Shown piece after piece: positions 10,273 to 20,721 of a DNA stretch of 63,226 nt. Position numbers and translations under genes: made by a program. The stretch lies in NCBI GenBank assembly GCA_001310715.1, contig BAXV01000016.1, positions 1-63,226 on the forward strand, written 5' to 3'. The DNA comes from Pseudovibrio sp. JCM 19062 (lineage in GTDB: Bacteria; Pseudomonadota; Alphaproteobacteria; Rhizobiales; Stappiaceae). The notes beneath the pieces were generated by a model that worked only from the letters and a program-made list of their open reading frames with translations, ran no database searches and had not been told where the DNA came from. Within the stretch, counting starts at the first letter, position 1. The number at the start of each line of letters is the position of its first letter.

Positions 10273-11277
10273 ATGGTTAGGTGGGGTATTCTATCCACTG
10301 CACGGATTGGCCGCGAGAAGGTCATTCCAGCGCTGCAGAAAGCCAAGAACCTTGAGGTTGCTGCGATTGCTTCTCGTAATGAAGAGAATGCGCGGAAGGT
10401 TGCTGCTGAACTGGGGATCGAAAAAGCTTACGGCTCCTATGAGGCGCTGCTGGCAGATCCTGATATTGATGTGATTTACAATCCTTTGCCAAACCACATG
10501 CATGTGCCGATGACCATTGAGGCGGTGAAAGCTGGTAAGCATGTGCTTTGTGAAAAGCCAATTGCGCTGGATGCGGAGGAGGCTCGCCTTCTGCTGGACA
10601 TGCCTAATGATCGCTTTGTTATGGAAGCCTTTATGGTGCGGACACATCCGCAGTGGCAGCGGGCTTTGGAGATTGTGGAGTCGGGTGAGCTGGGCACATT
10701 GCAGAGTGTTCAGGCGTTCTTTAGCTACAACAATCAGGACCCGCAGAACATTCGCAATAAAGTTGAGTTTGGCGGCGGTAGTTTGATGGATATCGGGTGT
10801 TACCCGATTGTGGCAGCACGCTATTTCTTTAACGCGGAGCCTAAGCGCGTTGTGAGCCTGATTGACCGTGACAAGACCTTTGGTACGGACCGTCTGACTT
10901 CGGCCATGATGGACTTTGGTGACGGGCGGCAGGCGCAGTTTACGGTCTCCACGCAGTCGGTGCCGTATCAGCGTATCAATCTGGTGGGCACGGCCAAGCG
11001 TCTGGAAATCCTCATTCCGTTTAATGCGCCTGCGGGTGCAGAGACTATTTTGCGTCTGGATTCTGGCAGCGTGCTGGGAGATGGTGCACTGGAGGTGGAG
11101 CGTATTCCGGCCTGTGATCAGTATACGTTGCAGGGGGAGTTGTTCTCACGCGTGGTTCGCGGTGAGGAAGAGCTACCTTATGGCGTGGCTGACGCGATCC
11201 AGAATATGGATATTATTGGTGCGATTTTCCGCTCTGAACGCAACAACAGCTGGGAGACCGTTGGGTCTCCCGCCTGA
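10273..11277 (+). CDS. Gfo/Idh/MocA-family NAD(P)-dependent sugar oxidoreductase
   Basis: An intact protein of 334 residues. The N-terminal Rossmann fold opens MVRWGILSTARIGREKVIPA. DVIYNPLPNHMHVPMTIEA leads into the GKHVLCEKP motif, whose Lys is the conserved nucleotide/substrate contact. The C-terminal half carries GGGSLMDIGCYPI, the family's DxGxHxxD-like block, here with Cys-Tyr in place of the usual His. Start ATG 10273 follows a GGGAG sequence. It most resembles the glucose-fructose oxidoreductase / trans-dihydrodiol dehydrogenase branch. With the upstream epimerase it probably forms a two-gene operon; the exact substrate is unknown. Confidence 0.88.
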   Translation: MVRWGILSTARIGREKVIPALQKAKNLEVAAIASRNEENARKVAAELGIEKAYGSYEALLADPDIDVIYNPLPNHMHVPMTIEAVKAGKHVLCEKPIALDAEEARLLLDMPNDRFVMEAFMVRTHPQWQRALEIVESGELGTLQSVQAFFSYNNQDPQNIRNKVEFGGGSLMDIGCYPIVAARYFFNAEPKRVVSLIDRDKTFGTDRLTSAMMDFGDGRQAQFTVSTQSVPYQRINLVGTAKRLEILIPFNAPAGAETILRLDSGSVLGDGALEVERIPACDQYTLQGELFSRVVRGEEELPYGVADAIQNMDIIGAIFRSERNNSWETVGSPA

Positions 11278-11291
11278 TTGTCGTATATGCG

Positions 11292-12446
11292 TTAGACTTT
11301 GACACCGTTGATGGAATACAGGTTGTCGCGATTGAGTGTATTGAGATCGCGGCGGCCACACAACGCCATGGTGATATCCAATTCCTTTTGGATGATCTCC
11401 AGTGACCGTGTTACGCCTTGCTTTCCACCAGCCCCCAGTCCGTACAGGAACGGTCTGCCGATGTAGGTGCCTTTTGCGCCGAGGCAGATGGCCTTGAGCA
11501 CATCCTGACCGGAGCGAATGCCGCCATCGACGTGGATCTCCACTTTGTCCCCGACCTCGTCAACGATTTCCGGTAGGACCTCGATGGAGGATGGGGCGCC
11601 GTCGAGCTGGCGTCCACCGTGGTTGGAGACGATGATCGCGTCGCATCCGTGATCGACTGCGTGACGGGCATCTTCCTTGTCCAGAATGCCTTTCAGGATT
11701 AGTGGCCCGCCCCACTTCTTCTTGATCCACTCAATGTCATCCCAGCTCAGGCGCGGGTCAAACTGCTCTGCTGTCCATGAGGAGAGCGAGGAAAGGTCGC
11801 TAACGCCTTTGGCGTGGCCGACAATGTTGCCGAAACTGCGGTTTTGCGAGGCGAGCATATTCATGCACCACATTGGCCGTGTTGCCATTTGCCAGATGTG
11901 TTTGGGCGTGAACTTTGGCGGGGCAGACAGGCCGTTGCGCAGGTCTTTGTGGCGCTGGCCCAGGATCTGAAGGTCAAAGGTGAGGACCAGTGCTGAACAA
12001 CCAGCGTTCTTCGCGCGGTCGATCAGGGAATTGATGAAGTCGCGATCCTTCATCACGTAGAGCTGAAACCAGAATGGTTTTGTCGTTTTGGCTGCGACTG
12101 CTTCGATGGAGCAGATGCTCACGGTTGAAAGCGTGAAGGGGACTCCGAATTCTTCCGCTGCCTGTGCTGCGAGGATTTCACCGTCGGCGTGCATCATTCC
12201 GGTCAGGCCGGCTGGTGCCAGTGCGACCGGCATGGAGACATCTTGCCCGATCATCTTGGTGGCAAGGGTCCGGTTGGTCATGTCAACTGCGATACGCTGG
12301 CGCAGCTTGATGTTACCGAAGTCACTCTCGTTTGCTTTGTACGTACTCTCGGTCCACGATCCTGAATCGGCATAGTCGAAAAACATTTTTGGAACGCGTC
12401 TGCGAGCACGCTCTTTAAGATCATTGATTTCTAACATTGGTGCCAT
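11292..12446 (-). CDS. lldD: FMN-dependent L-lactate dehydrogenase
   Basis: Oxidises L-lactate to pyruvate and feeds electrons to the quinone pool at the inner membrane. The chosen start at 12446 (MAPMLEINDLKERARRRVPK) has GGGGAGG just upstream; a longer open frame to 12575 lacks support. FDYADSGSWTE, ALAPAGLTGMMHADGE, FQLYVMKDR, LTFDLQILGQRHKD and SNHGGRQLDGAPSS (with the catalytic His and substrate-binding Arg) are visible, as is the FMN phosphate site VDGGIRSGQDVLKA. At 384 residues it is full length. It is convergent with the oxidoreductase gene, only 14 bases apart. A related 2-hydroxyacid oxidase cannot be fully excluded. Confidence 0.92.
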   Translation of the reverse strand: MAPMLEINDLKERARRRVPKMFFDYADSGSWTESTYKANESDFGNIKLRQRIAVDMTNRTLATKMIGQDVSMPVALAPAGLTGMMHADGEILAAQAAEEFGVPFTLSTVSICSIEAVAAKTTKPFWFQLYVMKDRDFINSLIDRAKNAGCSALVLTFDLQILGQRHKDLRNGLSAPPKFTPKHIWQMATRPMWCMNMLASQNRSFGNIVGHAKGVSDLSSLSSWTAEQFDPRLSWDDIEWIKKKWGGPLILKGILDKEDARHAVDHGCDAIIVSNHGGRQLDGAPSSIEVLPEIVDEVGDKVEIHVDGGIRSGQDVLKAICLGAKGTYIGRPFLYGLGAGGKQGVTRSLEIIQKELDITMALCGRRDLNTLNRDNLYSINGVKV

Positions 12447-12763
12447 GTACGGGCCTCCCCCCGAAACATTCGTTCTTACGTATAAAGGGATTGCACGTAT
12501 CGGTGATATGTCAATGTTGCAGGCATACGACTTGCGTCTACAAGTATTGGGAGATGGGTTGGTAGAGGTGATCAATTATCCGGAAAATACTTTGAGATAT
12601 CGCCTGTTTGCTCGCTGTAGCTGGAGTTTGAAATGTAAGTAACTTACTGAATTCACTTGTCTTGAGTGCTTTTCAGCCGTTTCGAGGATACGCGCATTAG
12701 CGTTCGCTTGAGTCCAAAGCGCGGGGTGTACTGTGAGGATGAAATATATTTCATAAGCTTAGA
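12447..12763. other. Gene-free stretch upstream of lldD
   Basis: No coding sequence is supported. It should contain the lldD promoter. I see a short perfect palindrome GAAATATATTTC near 12741-12752 close to the tRNA end, but no recognisable lactate-regulator (LldR-type) operator. Confidence 0.4.
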
Positions 12764-12840
12764 TGGTGACCCCGACAGGATTTGAACCTGTGACCTGCCG
12801 CTTAGGAGGCGGCTGCTCTATCCAGCTGAGCTACGGGGCC
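12764..12840 (-). tRNA. tRNA-Arg (anticodon CCT)
   Basis: On the minus strand the acceptor arm GGCCCCG pairs with CGGGGTC (one G-T pair), the D arm is GCTC...GAGC, and the anticodon stem GCCGC/GCGGC encloses CTCCTAA, giving anticodon CCT for AGG codons. The T arm is ACAGG-TTCAAAT-CCTGT. CCA is encoded. No integrase or duplicated tRNA end is visible nearby, so there is no sign that it is a used attachment site. Confidence 0.95.
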
Positions 12841-13106
12841 TTTGGCCGTGCTTTGTTCGCCGAGATGTTCCTCGGCTATTCGCATAGGACCTTGGCAGCT
12901 GAAGGCGCTGCGTGTTTTCAAATATCATGAAAATCGGAGGTATGCGAGGCTGTTTGCTTGGCTGTGAACAAGCTAGGCGTCGGTTTAAGCATAGGAATTT
13001 GGTCGGTCCGGGTTTCTCTGCTTTTTTTTGCCCGAGAGTTCTGAGGGGCATCCATGGTCGGGTGACCTGATATAATTTTCAATTGTATCTTGAAGGGCGA
13101 GTAGCA

Positions 13107-13858
13107 GTGTGCGCACGATTTCTGTGTCTATTTTTGGTATTGCTGTTTTGCACGGGGAGAGTGCTAGCCGCGCCGTGTGATGAGGGTTTGTCTGCTGAAC
13201 AGGTTTTGCCAACCATCTTGCTGGAGGAAGCGCTCAGGAATCCGGTGAGTTTTATCGCCAGTGACGGGCGCACTTATTATCTTGCAGATTTAATGGTTCC
13301 AGAGCCGTTTGGGGGAAAAGGCGCGAGGCTTCTTGGCGGCGGCGAGGTTTACGTTCATGCATTGGCTACCAAGAGCGACCGATGGGGGCGGAGGCCCGCG
13401 ATTCTGCTTGGCCGTGATCGGCGGGATTTGTCTGTCAGACTGGTAGAGGCCGGAATGGCCATTGTTAAGCCACAATTGAGAGCTTTCAATTGTCTGAAAT
13501 TCCTTATTAAACTTGAAAGTGAGGCTCGTAAGACAACCAGTGATTATGGGTCATTAAAAATGTAATTATCGATTATAAGTCAATAGGCTACGCGCAAATT
13601 GGACTTTACGGGATTGTGGAAGCCGAGCTGGTTTCTGTGGGGCAAACACGATCCAGAGCATACTTGAACTTTGGAGAGCGCTGGACAGAGGATTTAACCG
13701 GGATTATTCAAAGGAGAAAGCTGGCGGATTTTTCGGAATTCGGGCATGATCTTTCAACGATTGATGGTCGCAGAGTTCGTCTCAGGGGCATTGTGCAACT
13801 GGACGATGGACCACGAATAGAGCTCAAACATCCAGCGCAGTTGGAGCTTCTGGACTAA
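13107..13858 (+). CDS. Secreted thermonuclease-like (SNase-fold) protein (frameshift near 13558)
   Basis: The start is placed at GTG 13107, which gives a signal peptide (MCARFLCLFLVLLFCTGRVLA, cleaved before APCDE). A TTG at 13083 is an alternative. The SNase-like core is seen in DGRTYYLADL, then KSDRWGRRPAILL and LVEAGMAIVKP. The open frame ends in an A-run at 13556-13560. One extra A restores VIIDYKSIGYAQIGLYGIVE, then RAYLNFGERWTEDLTGII, a block typical of two-domain thermonuclease-family proteins of this class. The end is at 13858, about 250 residues in all. The Arg and Glu catalytic set of true staphylococcal nuclease is not obvious, so activity is uncertain. It lies 21 bases before the M48 protease. 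Confidence 0.72.
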
Positions 13859-13879
13859 GGCGAAGAGCCGGAAACGCGA

Positions 13880-15348
13880 ATGATTTTGAGTAGTGCATTG
13901 TCTGGATTACGGACGAGCCTGAGAATTTTATCGGTATCTGCAGTGGCCGCGACCCTCGTTGCGTGTCAGCTGACGGGCTCTGGCAATCAAAGCGCTCCAA
14001 AACCCGGCAGTTTGCGTAGTGGGCTTGGAAGTGCTGTCGGGGCGAAAGAGCATCCGCGTGTGGTTGCGACGTACGGCGGTGTTTACAACGACACTAAGGC
14101 AGAGACAGCAATTGCCCGGGTTGTTGGTGGTCTTGTGGCTGCTTCGGAAGACCCCGAGGCGCAGTACCGTGTTACTCTCCTCAACAGCCCTGCTGTGAAT
14201 GCTTTTGCGCTTCCCGGTGGCTATCTTTATGTCACCCGTGGCTTGCTTGCGCTTGCAAATGATACTTCTGAACTAGCAGCGGTTCTCTCCCACGAAATGG
14301 CGCACGTGACAGCCCGCCATGCGATCAAGCGTCAACGTCAGGCTGAGGAGGCCGAGTTTGTCACCAAGGTGATGACCAATATCGGCAAGGATCAGGAGAC
14401 GATTGATGCTGCTGTGAAAGCGAAACAGCATCAGTTTGCGCGGTTCTCTCAGGAACAGGAGCTTGAAGCGGATGATGTGGGCGTGAGAACGCTCGCAGGT
14501 GCGGGGTACGATCCCTATGCCGCTGCCCGGTTCCTGAACACGATGGGACAGTTTGCGCGTTACCAGCAGCTTGGCGGCGAGACCAGCACTGCACCGGACT
14601 TCCTCTCCTCGCATCCGAACACGCCTGAGCGTATTCGTCGGGCGGTGCTCAGTGCACGGCAGATTGGTGCTCCGGGGATTGGGCTTCATGGTCGTGATGA
14701 ATACCTGCGCAGTCTGGATGGAATGCTGTTTGGAGATGATCCACTTGAAGGTATGTGCGAGGGCGGCAGTTCCTGCATAAAGGCCTTGGCATTTCCTTTA
14801 GTGTTCCAAAGGGATTTGTTCTTGAAAATGCTGCTGAAGCGGTTCTCGCCAGCAATAAATCCGGCACAGCCATGCGGTTTGATGGGGCGGATCTGACCGG
14901 ATATGCCAGCTTAACCGATTATATGTTATCCGGCTGGATTAATGGCCTGATTGACAACAGTGTCCGTCCGACCACAATTAACGGCCTGCCAGCGGTTATT
15001 GGATCAGCAATTACAGATGGTTGGTCGTTCCGCATTGGTGTGGTTCGGATTGGATTAACTGGATATCGGTTTATCTTTGCCAATCGCTCGCCAACCGCTG
15101 TGTTTACAAGTGATTTTGAGAAATCTCTTGGAAGCTTCAGGCAGCTTAGTCCCACTGAACAGGCGCGCCTTAACCCACTTCGAGTTAAGATTATTCAGGC
15201 AAAGGGTGGCGAGACTGCCCGCAAGCTTGCTGTTGGTATGAGCGGTGTTGAGCCATCCCGTCGTTTGGAGCTGTTTACGATACTCAATCAGGTTCAGCCC
15301 AACCAGCGCTTCAAGCAGGGAGAGCTGCTGAAGGTCATTACTGACTAA
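13880..15348 (+). CDS. M48-family zinc metalloprotease, lipoprotein (frameshift near 14755)
   Basis: Periplasmic peptidase related to BepA/LoiP. A lipoprotein signal ends in LVAC with the lipidated Cys at residue 29. The zinc site is HEMAH (138-142), with the third ligand Glu in ELEADD near 196; LPGGYLYVTRGLL before it is the usual substrate strand. SSHPNTPERI follows the catalytic domain. The frame breaks near 14755, then continues KGLGISFSVPKGFVLEN as a second C-terminal domain and closes with a short LysM-like end (RFKQGELLKVI). Restored length is about 490 residues. A role in outer-membrane protein quality control is inferred from the family. Confidence 0.88.
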
Positions 15349-15654
15349 AGCCAGTCGGCGGTGTTGTTCTCTGAAACGGAGAGTAGCACGCCAAAGGACT
15401 TTGAATCGTAGGGCGAGAACAATCACCAGATGTGAGCGGGAGAGGGAAAGTTTTCCATACGCGCGGTGATCTTGCAGGCGGGGTAGTTCAAGCGCCCCCA
15501 AAGCGCGTCTTCTTCTTTTGATAGATATGGGGCTTTTCATGTAGACGGAGCAAGAGGTCCGAGACTTTGTTCTCTTTCTTGCTGAGCCATAATCGCCTCC
15601 CGTTGTTGAACTAGATACGGCGTAGGTGCTCCATTGGATCTGTTGGCCCCAAAA
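15349..15654. other. Gene-free stretch between the M48 protease and carD
   Basis: No gene or clear signal was found here; the genes on either side converge on it. The only defined element is the terminator that follows at 15655-15686. Confidence 0.4.
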
Positions 15655-15686
15655 AAGAAAGCCCCGCTCAGAGCGGGGCTTCTTTG
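15655..15686 (-). terminator. Rho-independent terminator of carD
   Basis: A 9-base perfect stem GCCCCGCTC / GAGCGGGGC (15661-15679) with a single-base loop in sequence. On the minus strand it is followed by TTTCTTTTTT. It lies just beyond the carD stop at 15711 and could also stop plus-strand transcription weakly. Confidence 0.85.
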
Positions 15687-15710
15687 AAAGAATTAGTTAG
15701 AAGAGGCTGA

Positions 15711-16299
15711 TCAGGCAGCTTCTTCCTGACTTCCGCCTTCACCGTCCGTTGTTGGCGCAGTAACTTTTGCTGCACGGCCTGGAGAAGTGGACAGAACGCC
15801 TTCGATCTGACGAATTGCTTCTGTGTCAGTCTGTTTCTGAACGGCTGCAATTTCGCGTGCCATACGGTCCAGAGCAGCTTCATAAAGCTGGCGCTCGGAG
15901 TAGGACTGTTCTGGCTGAGCGTCAGAGCGATAAAGATCGCGAACAACTTCTGCAGTAGAAACAAGATCGCCCGAGTTGATCTTTGCTTCATATTCCTGTG
16001 CGCGGCGGCTCCACATGGTGCGCTTTACACGAGGCTTGCCTGCGATGGTTTCAAGAGATTTTTTAACGGTGGATGCATCAGAAAGCTTACGCATTCCAAC
16101 AGAAGCAATTTTTGCTACTGGAACGCGGAGCGTCATTTTATCCTGTTCGAATTCAATTACGAGAAGTTCAAGAGAGTATCCAGCTACGGTCTGCTCTTCA
16201 ATCGCAGTAATCAAACCAACACCGTGAGATGGATAAATGATGTGCTCGCCTGTTTTAAACCCCTGACGCTGCGCGGTCTTTTTTTGCGGGTGTGGCCAT
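15711..16299 (-). CDS. carD: CarD-family transcriptional regulator (one-base insertion near 16282)
   Basis: CarD binds the RNA polymerase beta subunit and stabilises open complexes, notably at rRNA promoters. The true start is ATG 16297-16299 with AGGAG upstream (MATPAKKTAQRQGFKTGEHI). A T-run at 16279-16285 holds one base too many, so the open frame appears to begin further upstream. IIYPSHGVGLITAIEEQ is the RNAP-interaction domain. The C-terminal helical part includes TMWSRRAQEYEAKINSGD with the promoter-contacting Trp region. The end is Glu/Ala-rich. About 195 residues is normal for alphaproteobacteria. It lies downstream of fdxA on the same strand, as in many relatives. Confidence 0.93.
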
Positions 16300-16610
16300 A
16301 CGCTATACTTCTCCTGCGCAGTGGTTACTTTCTGTCTGGCAGACAAAAGCAACCTAGATGCAGCGAGTTCGCAGCATCTTTCTCTGTAGAAAAACGTGAA
16401 AAGTCCAACTTATGCGGAAAGGTCTTTCTCGCACCAATTGGTTTCGCGTTCAAATGTGATCAGTCGAATTCACTGTTTTGGCGACTTTGGCGAATTCTGG
16501 CATAAATTAATTTTCGCTGTTCTTTAAAACTGCGATCATAAAAAAAACTCCGGTTGGGGAGGATGCACCAGATTGCCAAATAACTGTAAAAAAACTGTAT
16601 AGCACATTAT

Positions 16611-16661
16611 CCACGGATTTCCAACCTCTCTCAAGCAAGAGAGGAATTAAGACATCCGCGG
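16611..16661. repeat. Nested inverted repeats between fdxA and carD
   Basis: An inner perfect hairpin, CCTCTCT-caagca-AGAGAGG (16625-16644), sits inside outer arms CCACGGAT / ATCCGCGG (16611-16618 and 16654-16661, one mismatch). Two similar ATTTGGCAA/TTGCCAAAT-type words lie further out near 16573 and 16669. On the minus strand a run of seven T follows at about 16589-16596. It may terminate fdxA or carry an RNA element in front of carD. Confidence 0.5.
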
Positions 16662-16711
16662 ATACTGTTTGGCAAATAATAAATGACTGGTAATTCGCGG
16701 CTTTTTGGAGA

Positions 16712-17052
16712 TTAATCTCCGGCGCCAGGTTTCTCAGAGAAATACTTATCAAGCTTTTCTGCTACACCATCAAATTCTGCAGCTTCTGGTAACTGATCTT
16801 TTTTTTAACGGTGATATTCGGCCACTTCTCGGAGTACTCGGCGTTAAGCTCAACCCATTTCTCCAAACCTGGCTCAGTGTCAGGGAGAATCGCGTCTGCT
16901 GGACATTCCGGCTCACATACACCGCAGTCGATACATTCGTCCGGGTTAATGACGAGCATGTTCTCGCCTTCGTAGAAACAATCGACCGGGCAAACTTCAA
17001 CACAGTCGGTGTATTTGCATTTGATGCAATTGTCCGTGACGACGTATGTCAT
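16712..17052 (-). CDS. fdxA: 7Fe ferredoxin FdxA (frameshift in a T-run near 16793-16800)
   Basis: Small electron carrier with one [3Fe-4S] and one [4Fe-4S] cluster. The start at 17052 gives [20 protein letters not shown], followed by [13 protein letters not shown] and [17 protein letters not shown], the full set of cluster cysteines. After [10 protein letters not shown] the frame breaks in a run of eight T. One more base restores [20 protein letters not shown] and the end SEKPGAGD at the TAA at 16712-16714. Restored length is about 113 residues, as expected. A perfect 14-base palindrome, GGAGATTAATCTCC (16707-16720), overlaps the stop codon. Confidence 0.95.
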
Positions 17053-17238
17053 CGCAATCCTCTTAGTCTCTGGCTTTGCAGTTATGTCTGGAGACAAACG
17101 GCATGGGCTCTTGGGGCCCTGACGATTTTTCGTCCATTAAACTTTGAACTCTTTGCTACCGGTTTTCAGTGGGTAGTGCAAGCGGTGTGATAAGCGAAGA
17201 GTTGGCTATTTTGGGGCAAAATTTGCCCAAAGTCGGCG

Positions 17239-17640
17239 CTAAAAAGGATCAATTTCGTTGAAGCCCCGAATCCGGGCAATCTGGCGTCGATCCCGCTTTG
17301 TTGGGCGGCCTGCACCGGCCTCTCGCTTGGCAACCTGAACCTGTGTTTCTTTAGGGGGAGGCGGGGGTGACATGTCCTCATAAAGTTCTTGCGCTTCAGG
17401 AGCCGGACCGCGCCGGGTTCCAAGTTTCAAGACCTTAAGGATCAAAAGCCGCCGTGGCATTGTGATGGTCAGTACATCACCGGGCTTTACAGCGGCTTTG
17501 GCGGCCGCAATCTTTTCTTTATTGAGTCGAACGTGGCCGGACACTGCCAGCTTCTGTGCCAGTGTCCGGGATTTCGTGACGCGCGCATACCAGAGCCACT
17601 TGTCAATACGAATTGAGCCTTGTGGTTCTGGTGCTGCCAT
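17239..17640 (-). CDS. S4-domain RNA-binding protein, heat-shock protein 15 family
   Basis: A 133-residue intact protein. The S4 domain is clear: IRIDKWLWYARVTKSRTLAQ, then SGHVRLNKEKIAAA and KPGDVLTI. In E. coli the homologue HslR rescues stalled 50S subunits carrying nascent chains. The C-terminal half is Pro/Glu-rich then basic (AGRPTKRDRRQI). It starts 22 bases after the restored stop of the helicase gene, so the two are likely cotranscribed; fdxA follows 186 bases further on. Confidence 0.9.
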   Translation of the reverse strand: MAAPEPQGSIRIDKWLWYARVTKSRTLAQKLAVSGHVRLNKEKIAAAKAAVKPGDVLTITMPRRLLILKVLKLGTRRGPAPEAQELYEDMSPPPPPKETQVQVAKREAGAGRPTKRDRRQIARIRGFNEIDPF

Positions 17641-17662
17641 CTGCGTTATCCTGAAGGGGCGA

Positions 17663-20600
17663 CTATTTGTCGCCCTTTTCCAAGTTCTGTTTTAAAGACA
17701 TCAGTGCTGCGAATGGTGAATCCGGATCCAACGGCTTGTCTTTGCGTGGAGCAGACTTGGCCTGATGGCCGCGGTTCTGCTGGCCTTTGCTAAAGCCACG
17801 ACCTTTGCCGCCTGGTTTGCCCGGGTTGCGACGCTGCTGCTGATTGCTGTTGTTGCTGCGTTGACCGCCACGACGTTCGTTGCCACCGCGTGCGTTGCGC
17901 TGGCGTTCGTTGTTGGTGCGGTTTCCGCCGAAACGACCCGGGCGCCAGATTTCAACGGTAACCGTTCCATCTCTTGCTCGGCAGCTGGTTCTTCAGAAAC
18001 TTCTGCTGGTGCCTCTTCGCGTGCTTCAGTCAGAACTTCTTCAGAGGCTGCTTCTTCTGTCGCAGGTGTCGCCGTTTCACTTTCAGCTTCGTCTGCTGCA
18101 GGTGCTTCAGCTTCGCCTTCAACCGGTTCTGCTTGCTCAGGTTCGGTTGTTTCAGCTGGGGCAGGTTCGGTTGTTTCAGCTGGGGCAGCTTCAGGTTTCT
18201 TGGTAACCGGGCGCTGCTCTTCGCGTGTTTCCAGACGATAGCCGAGAGACTTCAGGATGTTTGTGAAGTCTTCGCCTGCACAGCCGAGCAGGGACGTCAT
18301 GGAAACGGTGACGGTGAACACGCCGCCCTCAGCCAAGGCACCTTCTGGTGGCTCGATGCCTTCTTCCAGTGGTTTCCAGGCAACCAGCGGACGAATAATG
18401 TCAGCCAAACGCTCCAGAATATCGACACGTACGGCGCGTGGGCCGCAAACGCGGAAGCCGACGACGCGGTAGAGCGCATGTTCGATTTCCGGATCGACAG
18501 GAACAGAAGTGCGACCAGAAGCGGACAGCTGAGGAAGCTCAGTCAGGCCTTTGATGCCGCTCTTACCTTCTTTCAGCGCCCAGAGCTGCGCGAGCAGCTG
18601 GCTTGGGGCTGGTTTCAGAAGAGCCGGGACATAGACGTGATAAGCGCCAAAGCGAACACCGAGCTTGCGGAGCGAACCGCGCATTTGCTGGTCGAGCTGG
18701 CGAATGTCATCTGAAATCTCTTGACGCTCAAGGATACCGAGGTTCTCGGTCAGGCGGAAGGCCACGCCACGAGCGATGCCTTCAACCTCTTCGGCCTGTT
18801 CCAGGTCGAAAAGCGGCTTCAGGAGAGTTTCGATGTGAGTCTTGATCCATAGATCAAGGCGCTCCTGCACCATATCGCGTGCAGGTCCCGTCAATTGCTC
18901 ATCAGCAAGAATGATCAGGGATGGGCGCAGGGTCTGTTCACTAGCTGCCAGGCGGGCGATCGCTTCGCCCTGCCATCTTAGTGTGCCATCATCGGAGAGG
19001 ATGAACTCTTCGTTAGGCGCGCGAGACAACCGTTCTGCACGGTTTTCAATCTCACTAGCTAGTGCTTTTTGGGCCGCAGCACGGACAGCTTTTTCTTCCT
19101 GTCCTTCTGCCGTTGCATCCGGAGCAAACCGGAAGCCATGAAGCTGGCCAATGTGCTGTCCTTCTACAAGGACATCTCCGGTTGCGGTGATCTCCGCTTC
19201 GAGCATTTTGTTCTCTCTCAGACGTCGCATCAATACGCTGGTTCGCCGATCCACAAACCGCTGGGTAAGCCGTTCGTGAAGGGCATCTGATAATCGATCT
19301 TCTATGCCGCGCGTCACGTCCTGCCAATGAGCAGGATCATTCAGCCAGTCGGCACGGTTTGCAACAAAGGTCCACGTTCGGATATGAGCAATCCGGTTCG
19401 CCAATGTGTCGATATCCCCATCGGTCCTGTCCGCCAGTTTTATCTGACTATTGAACCAGTCATCAGGAATGGCTCCGTCCTGGACCAGATGTGAATATAT
19501 CCCTGTAACGAGATCTGCATGGTTTGCCGGAGCAATCTTGCGATAGTCTGGAACCTGACAGGTATCCCATAGCAATGAAACTCGCTCCTGCGTTGTCGCT
19601 AGGGAAATAATGTCCCTGTCACGATTAGCAAGTTCGAGAACACCGATATCCTCTGCCGGAGGGGCTTTGGTCAAGCCCTCTTCGCGCGGAGAATGCTCCA
19701 AACTGCGCAAAAGTGCGCGAATCGAGGAAAAATCTAGGTTTGGGTTGCGCCATTGCAGCACTTTTAGTGGTTCAAACTCATGAGATTCGAGTTGATGGAC
19801 CAATTCATCATCAAAACCGGGGACTCGGCCAGTTACGCCGAAAGTACCATCTCTGAGGTGTCGTCCGGCGCGTCCAGCGATCTGGCCACTCTCAGCCGGG
19901 GTCAATTGACGGTACTGATAGCCATCGAATTTGCGGTGTCCGGCGAACGCGATATGGTCAACATCGAGGTTGAGGCCCATACCTACAGCGTCGGTGGCGA
20001 TGAGCCAGTCAACGTCGCCGTTCTGGAACAGGTCAACCTGCGCGTTGCGCGTTCTTGGAGAAAGGGAGCCGAGGACGACAGCAGCGCCGCCGCGCTGGCG
20101 CCGGATGAGTTCCGCGATGGCGTAAACTTCATCGGATGAGAATGCGACGATGGCGGAGCGGCGGGGGAGGCGCGTGATCTTCTTGGAGCCTGCGTATGTC
20201 AAAATGGACATGCGCGGTCGGGTGATCACATTCAGGCCCGGCATCAGCTTTTCAAGGAGGGGGCGAATGGTCGAGGAGCCAAGCAGCAGAGTTTCTTCTC
20301 TGCCGCGCAAATTCAGGATGCGGTCGGTGAAGACGTGGCCCCGTTCCAAATCACCTGCGAGCTGAACTTCGTCGATCGCGACAAAGTCCACGTCCAGATC
20401 CTTTGGCATGGCCTCAACAGTGGAGACCCAGAAGCGTGGTTTCTTTGGAATGATCTTTTCTTCGCCGGTGATCAGTGCGACGAGGTCCGGTCCCTTCTTC
20501 TCTACGAGGCGGCCATAGACTTCTCGGGCCAGCAGGCGGAGGGGGAGACCTATGAGCCAGATGAGTACGCACTCATGCGTTCAATGGCCAGATGTGTCTT

Positions 20601-20721
20601 ACCAGTGTTCGTTGGCCCCAAGATCGCAGTGACAGACCGTGATCTTGTTGTTCGGTACAGCGTGTTCTTGTTCATCTAGAAGTGCAATTCCGTAGTCATA
20701 TGGCCAAACGTATCTCGGCAC
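17663..20721 (-). CDS. SUV3-like DExH-box RNA helicase (at least three frameshifts)
   Basis: Superfamily 2 helicase of the type found beside the S4 gene in alphaproteobacteria, related to the mitochondrial degradosome helicase SUV3. Walker A is GPTNTGKTHL near base 20610 and the DExH box is AIDEVQLAGD near 20385. ATDAVGMGLNLDVDHI and SGQIAGRAGRHLRDGTFGVT are motifs V and VI. Shifts lie near 20625, 20575 and 17968. Beyond the last one, the C-terminal tail is rich in Arg, Asn, Gly and Gln (GGNERRGGQRSNNSN) and ends PDSPFAALMSLKQNLEKGDK at 17663. The start is uncertain: a GTG at 20719-20721 opens the frame that leads to the ATPase core. Restored length is about 1,020 residues. Confidence 0.85.

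Noticed and set aside
12764..12840. tRNA-Arg as an integration site
   Set aside because: No integrase, no repeated tRNA 3' end and ordinary flanking genes.
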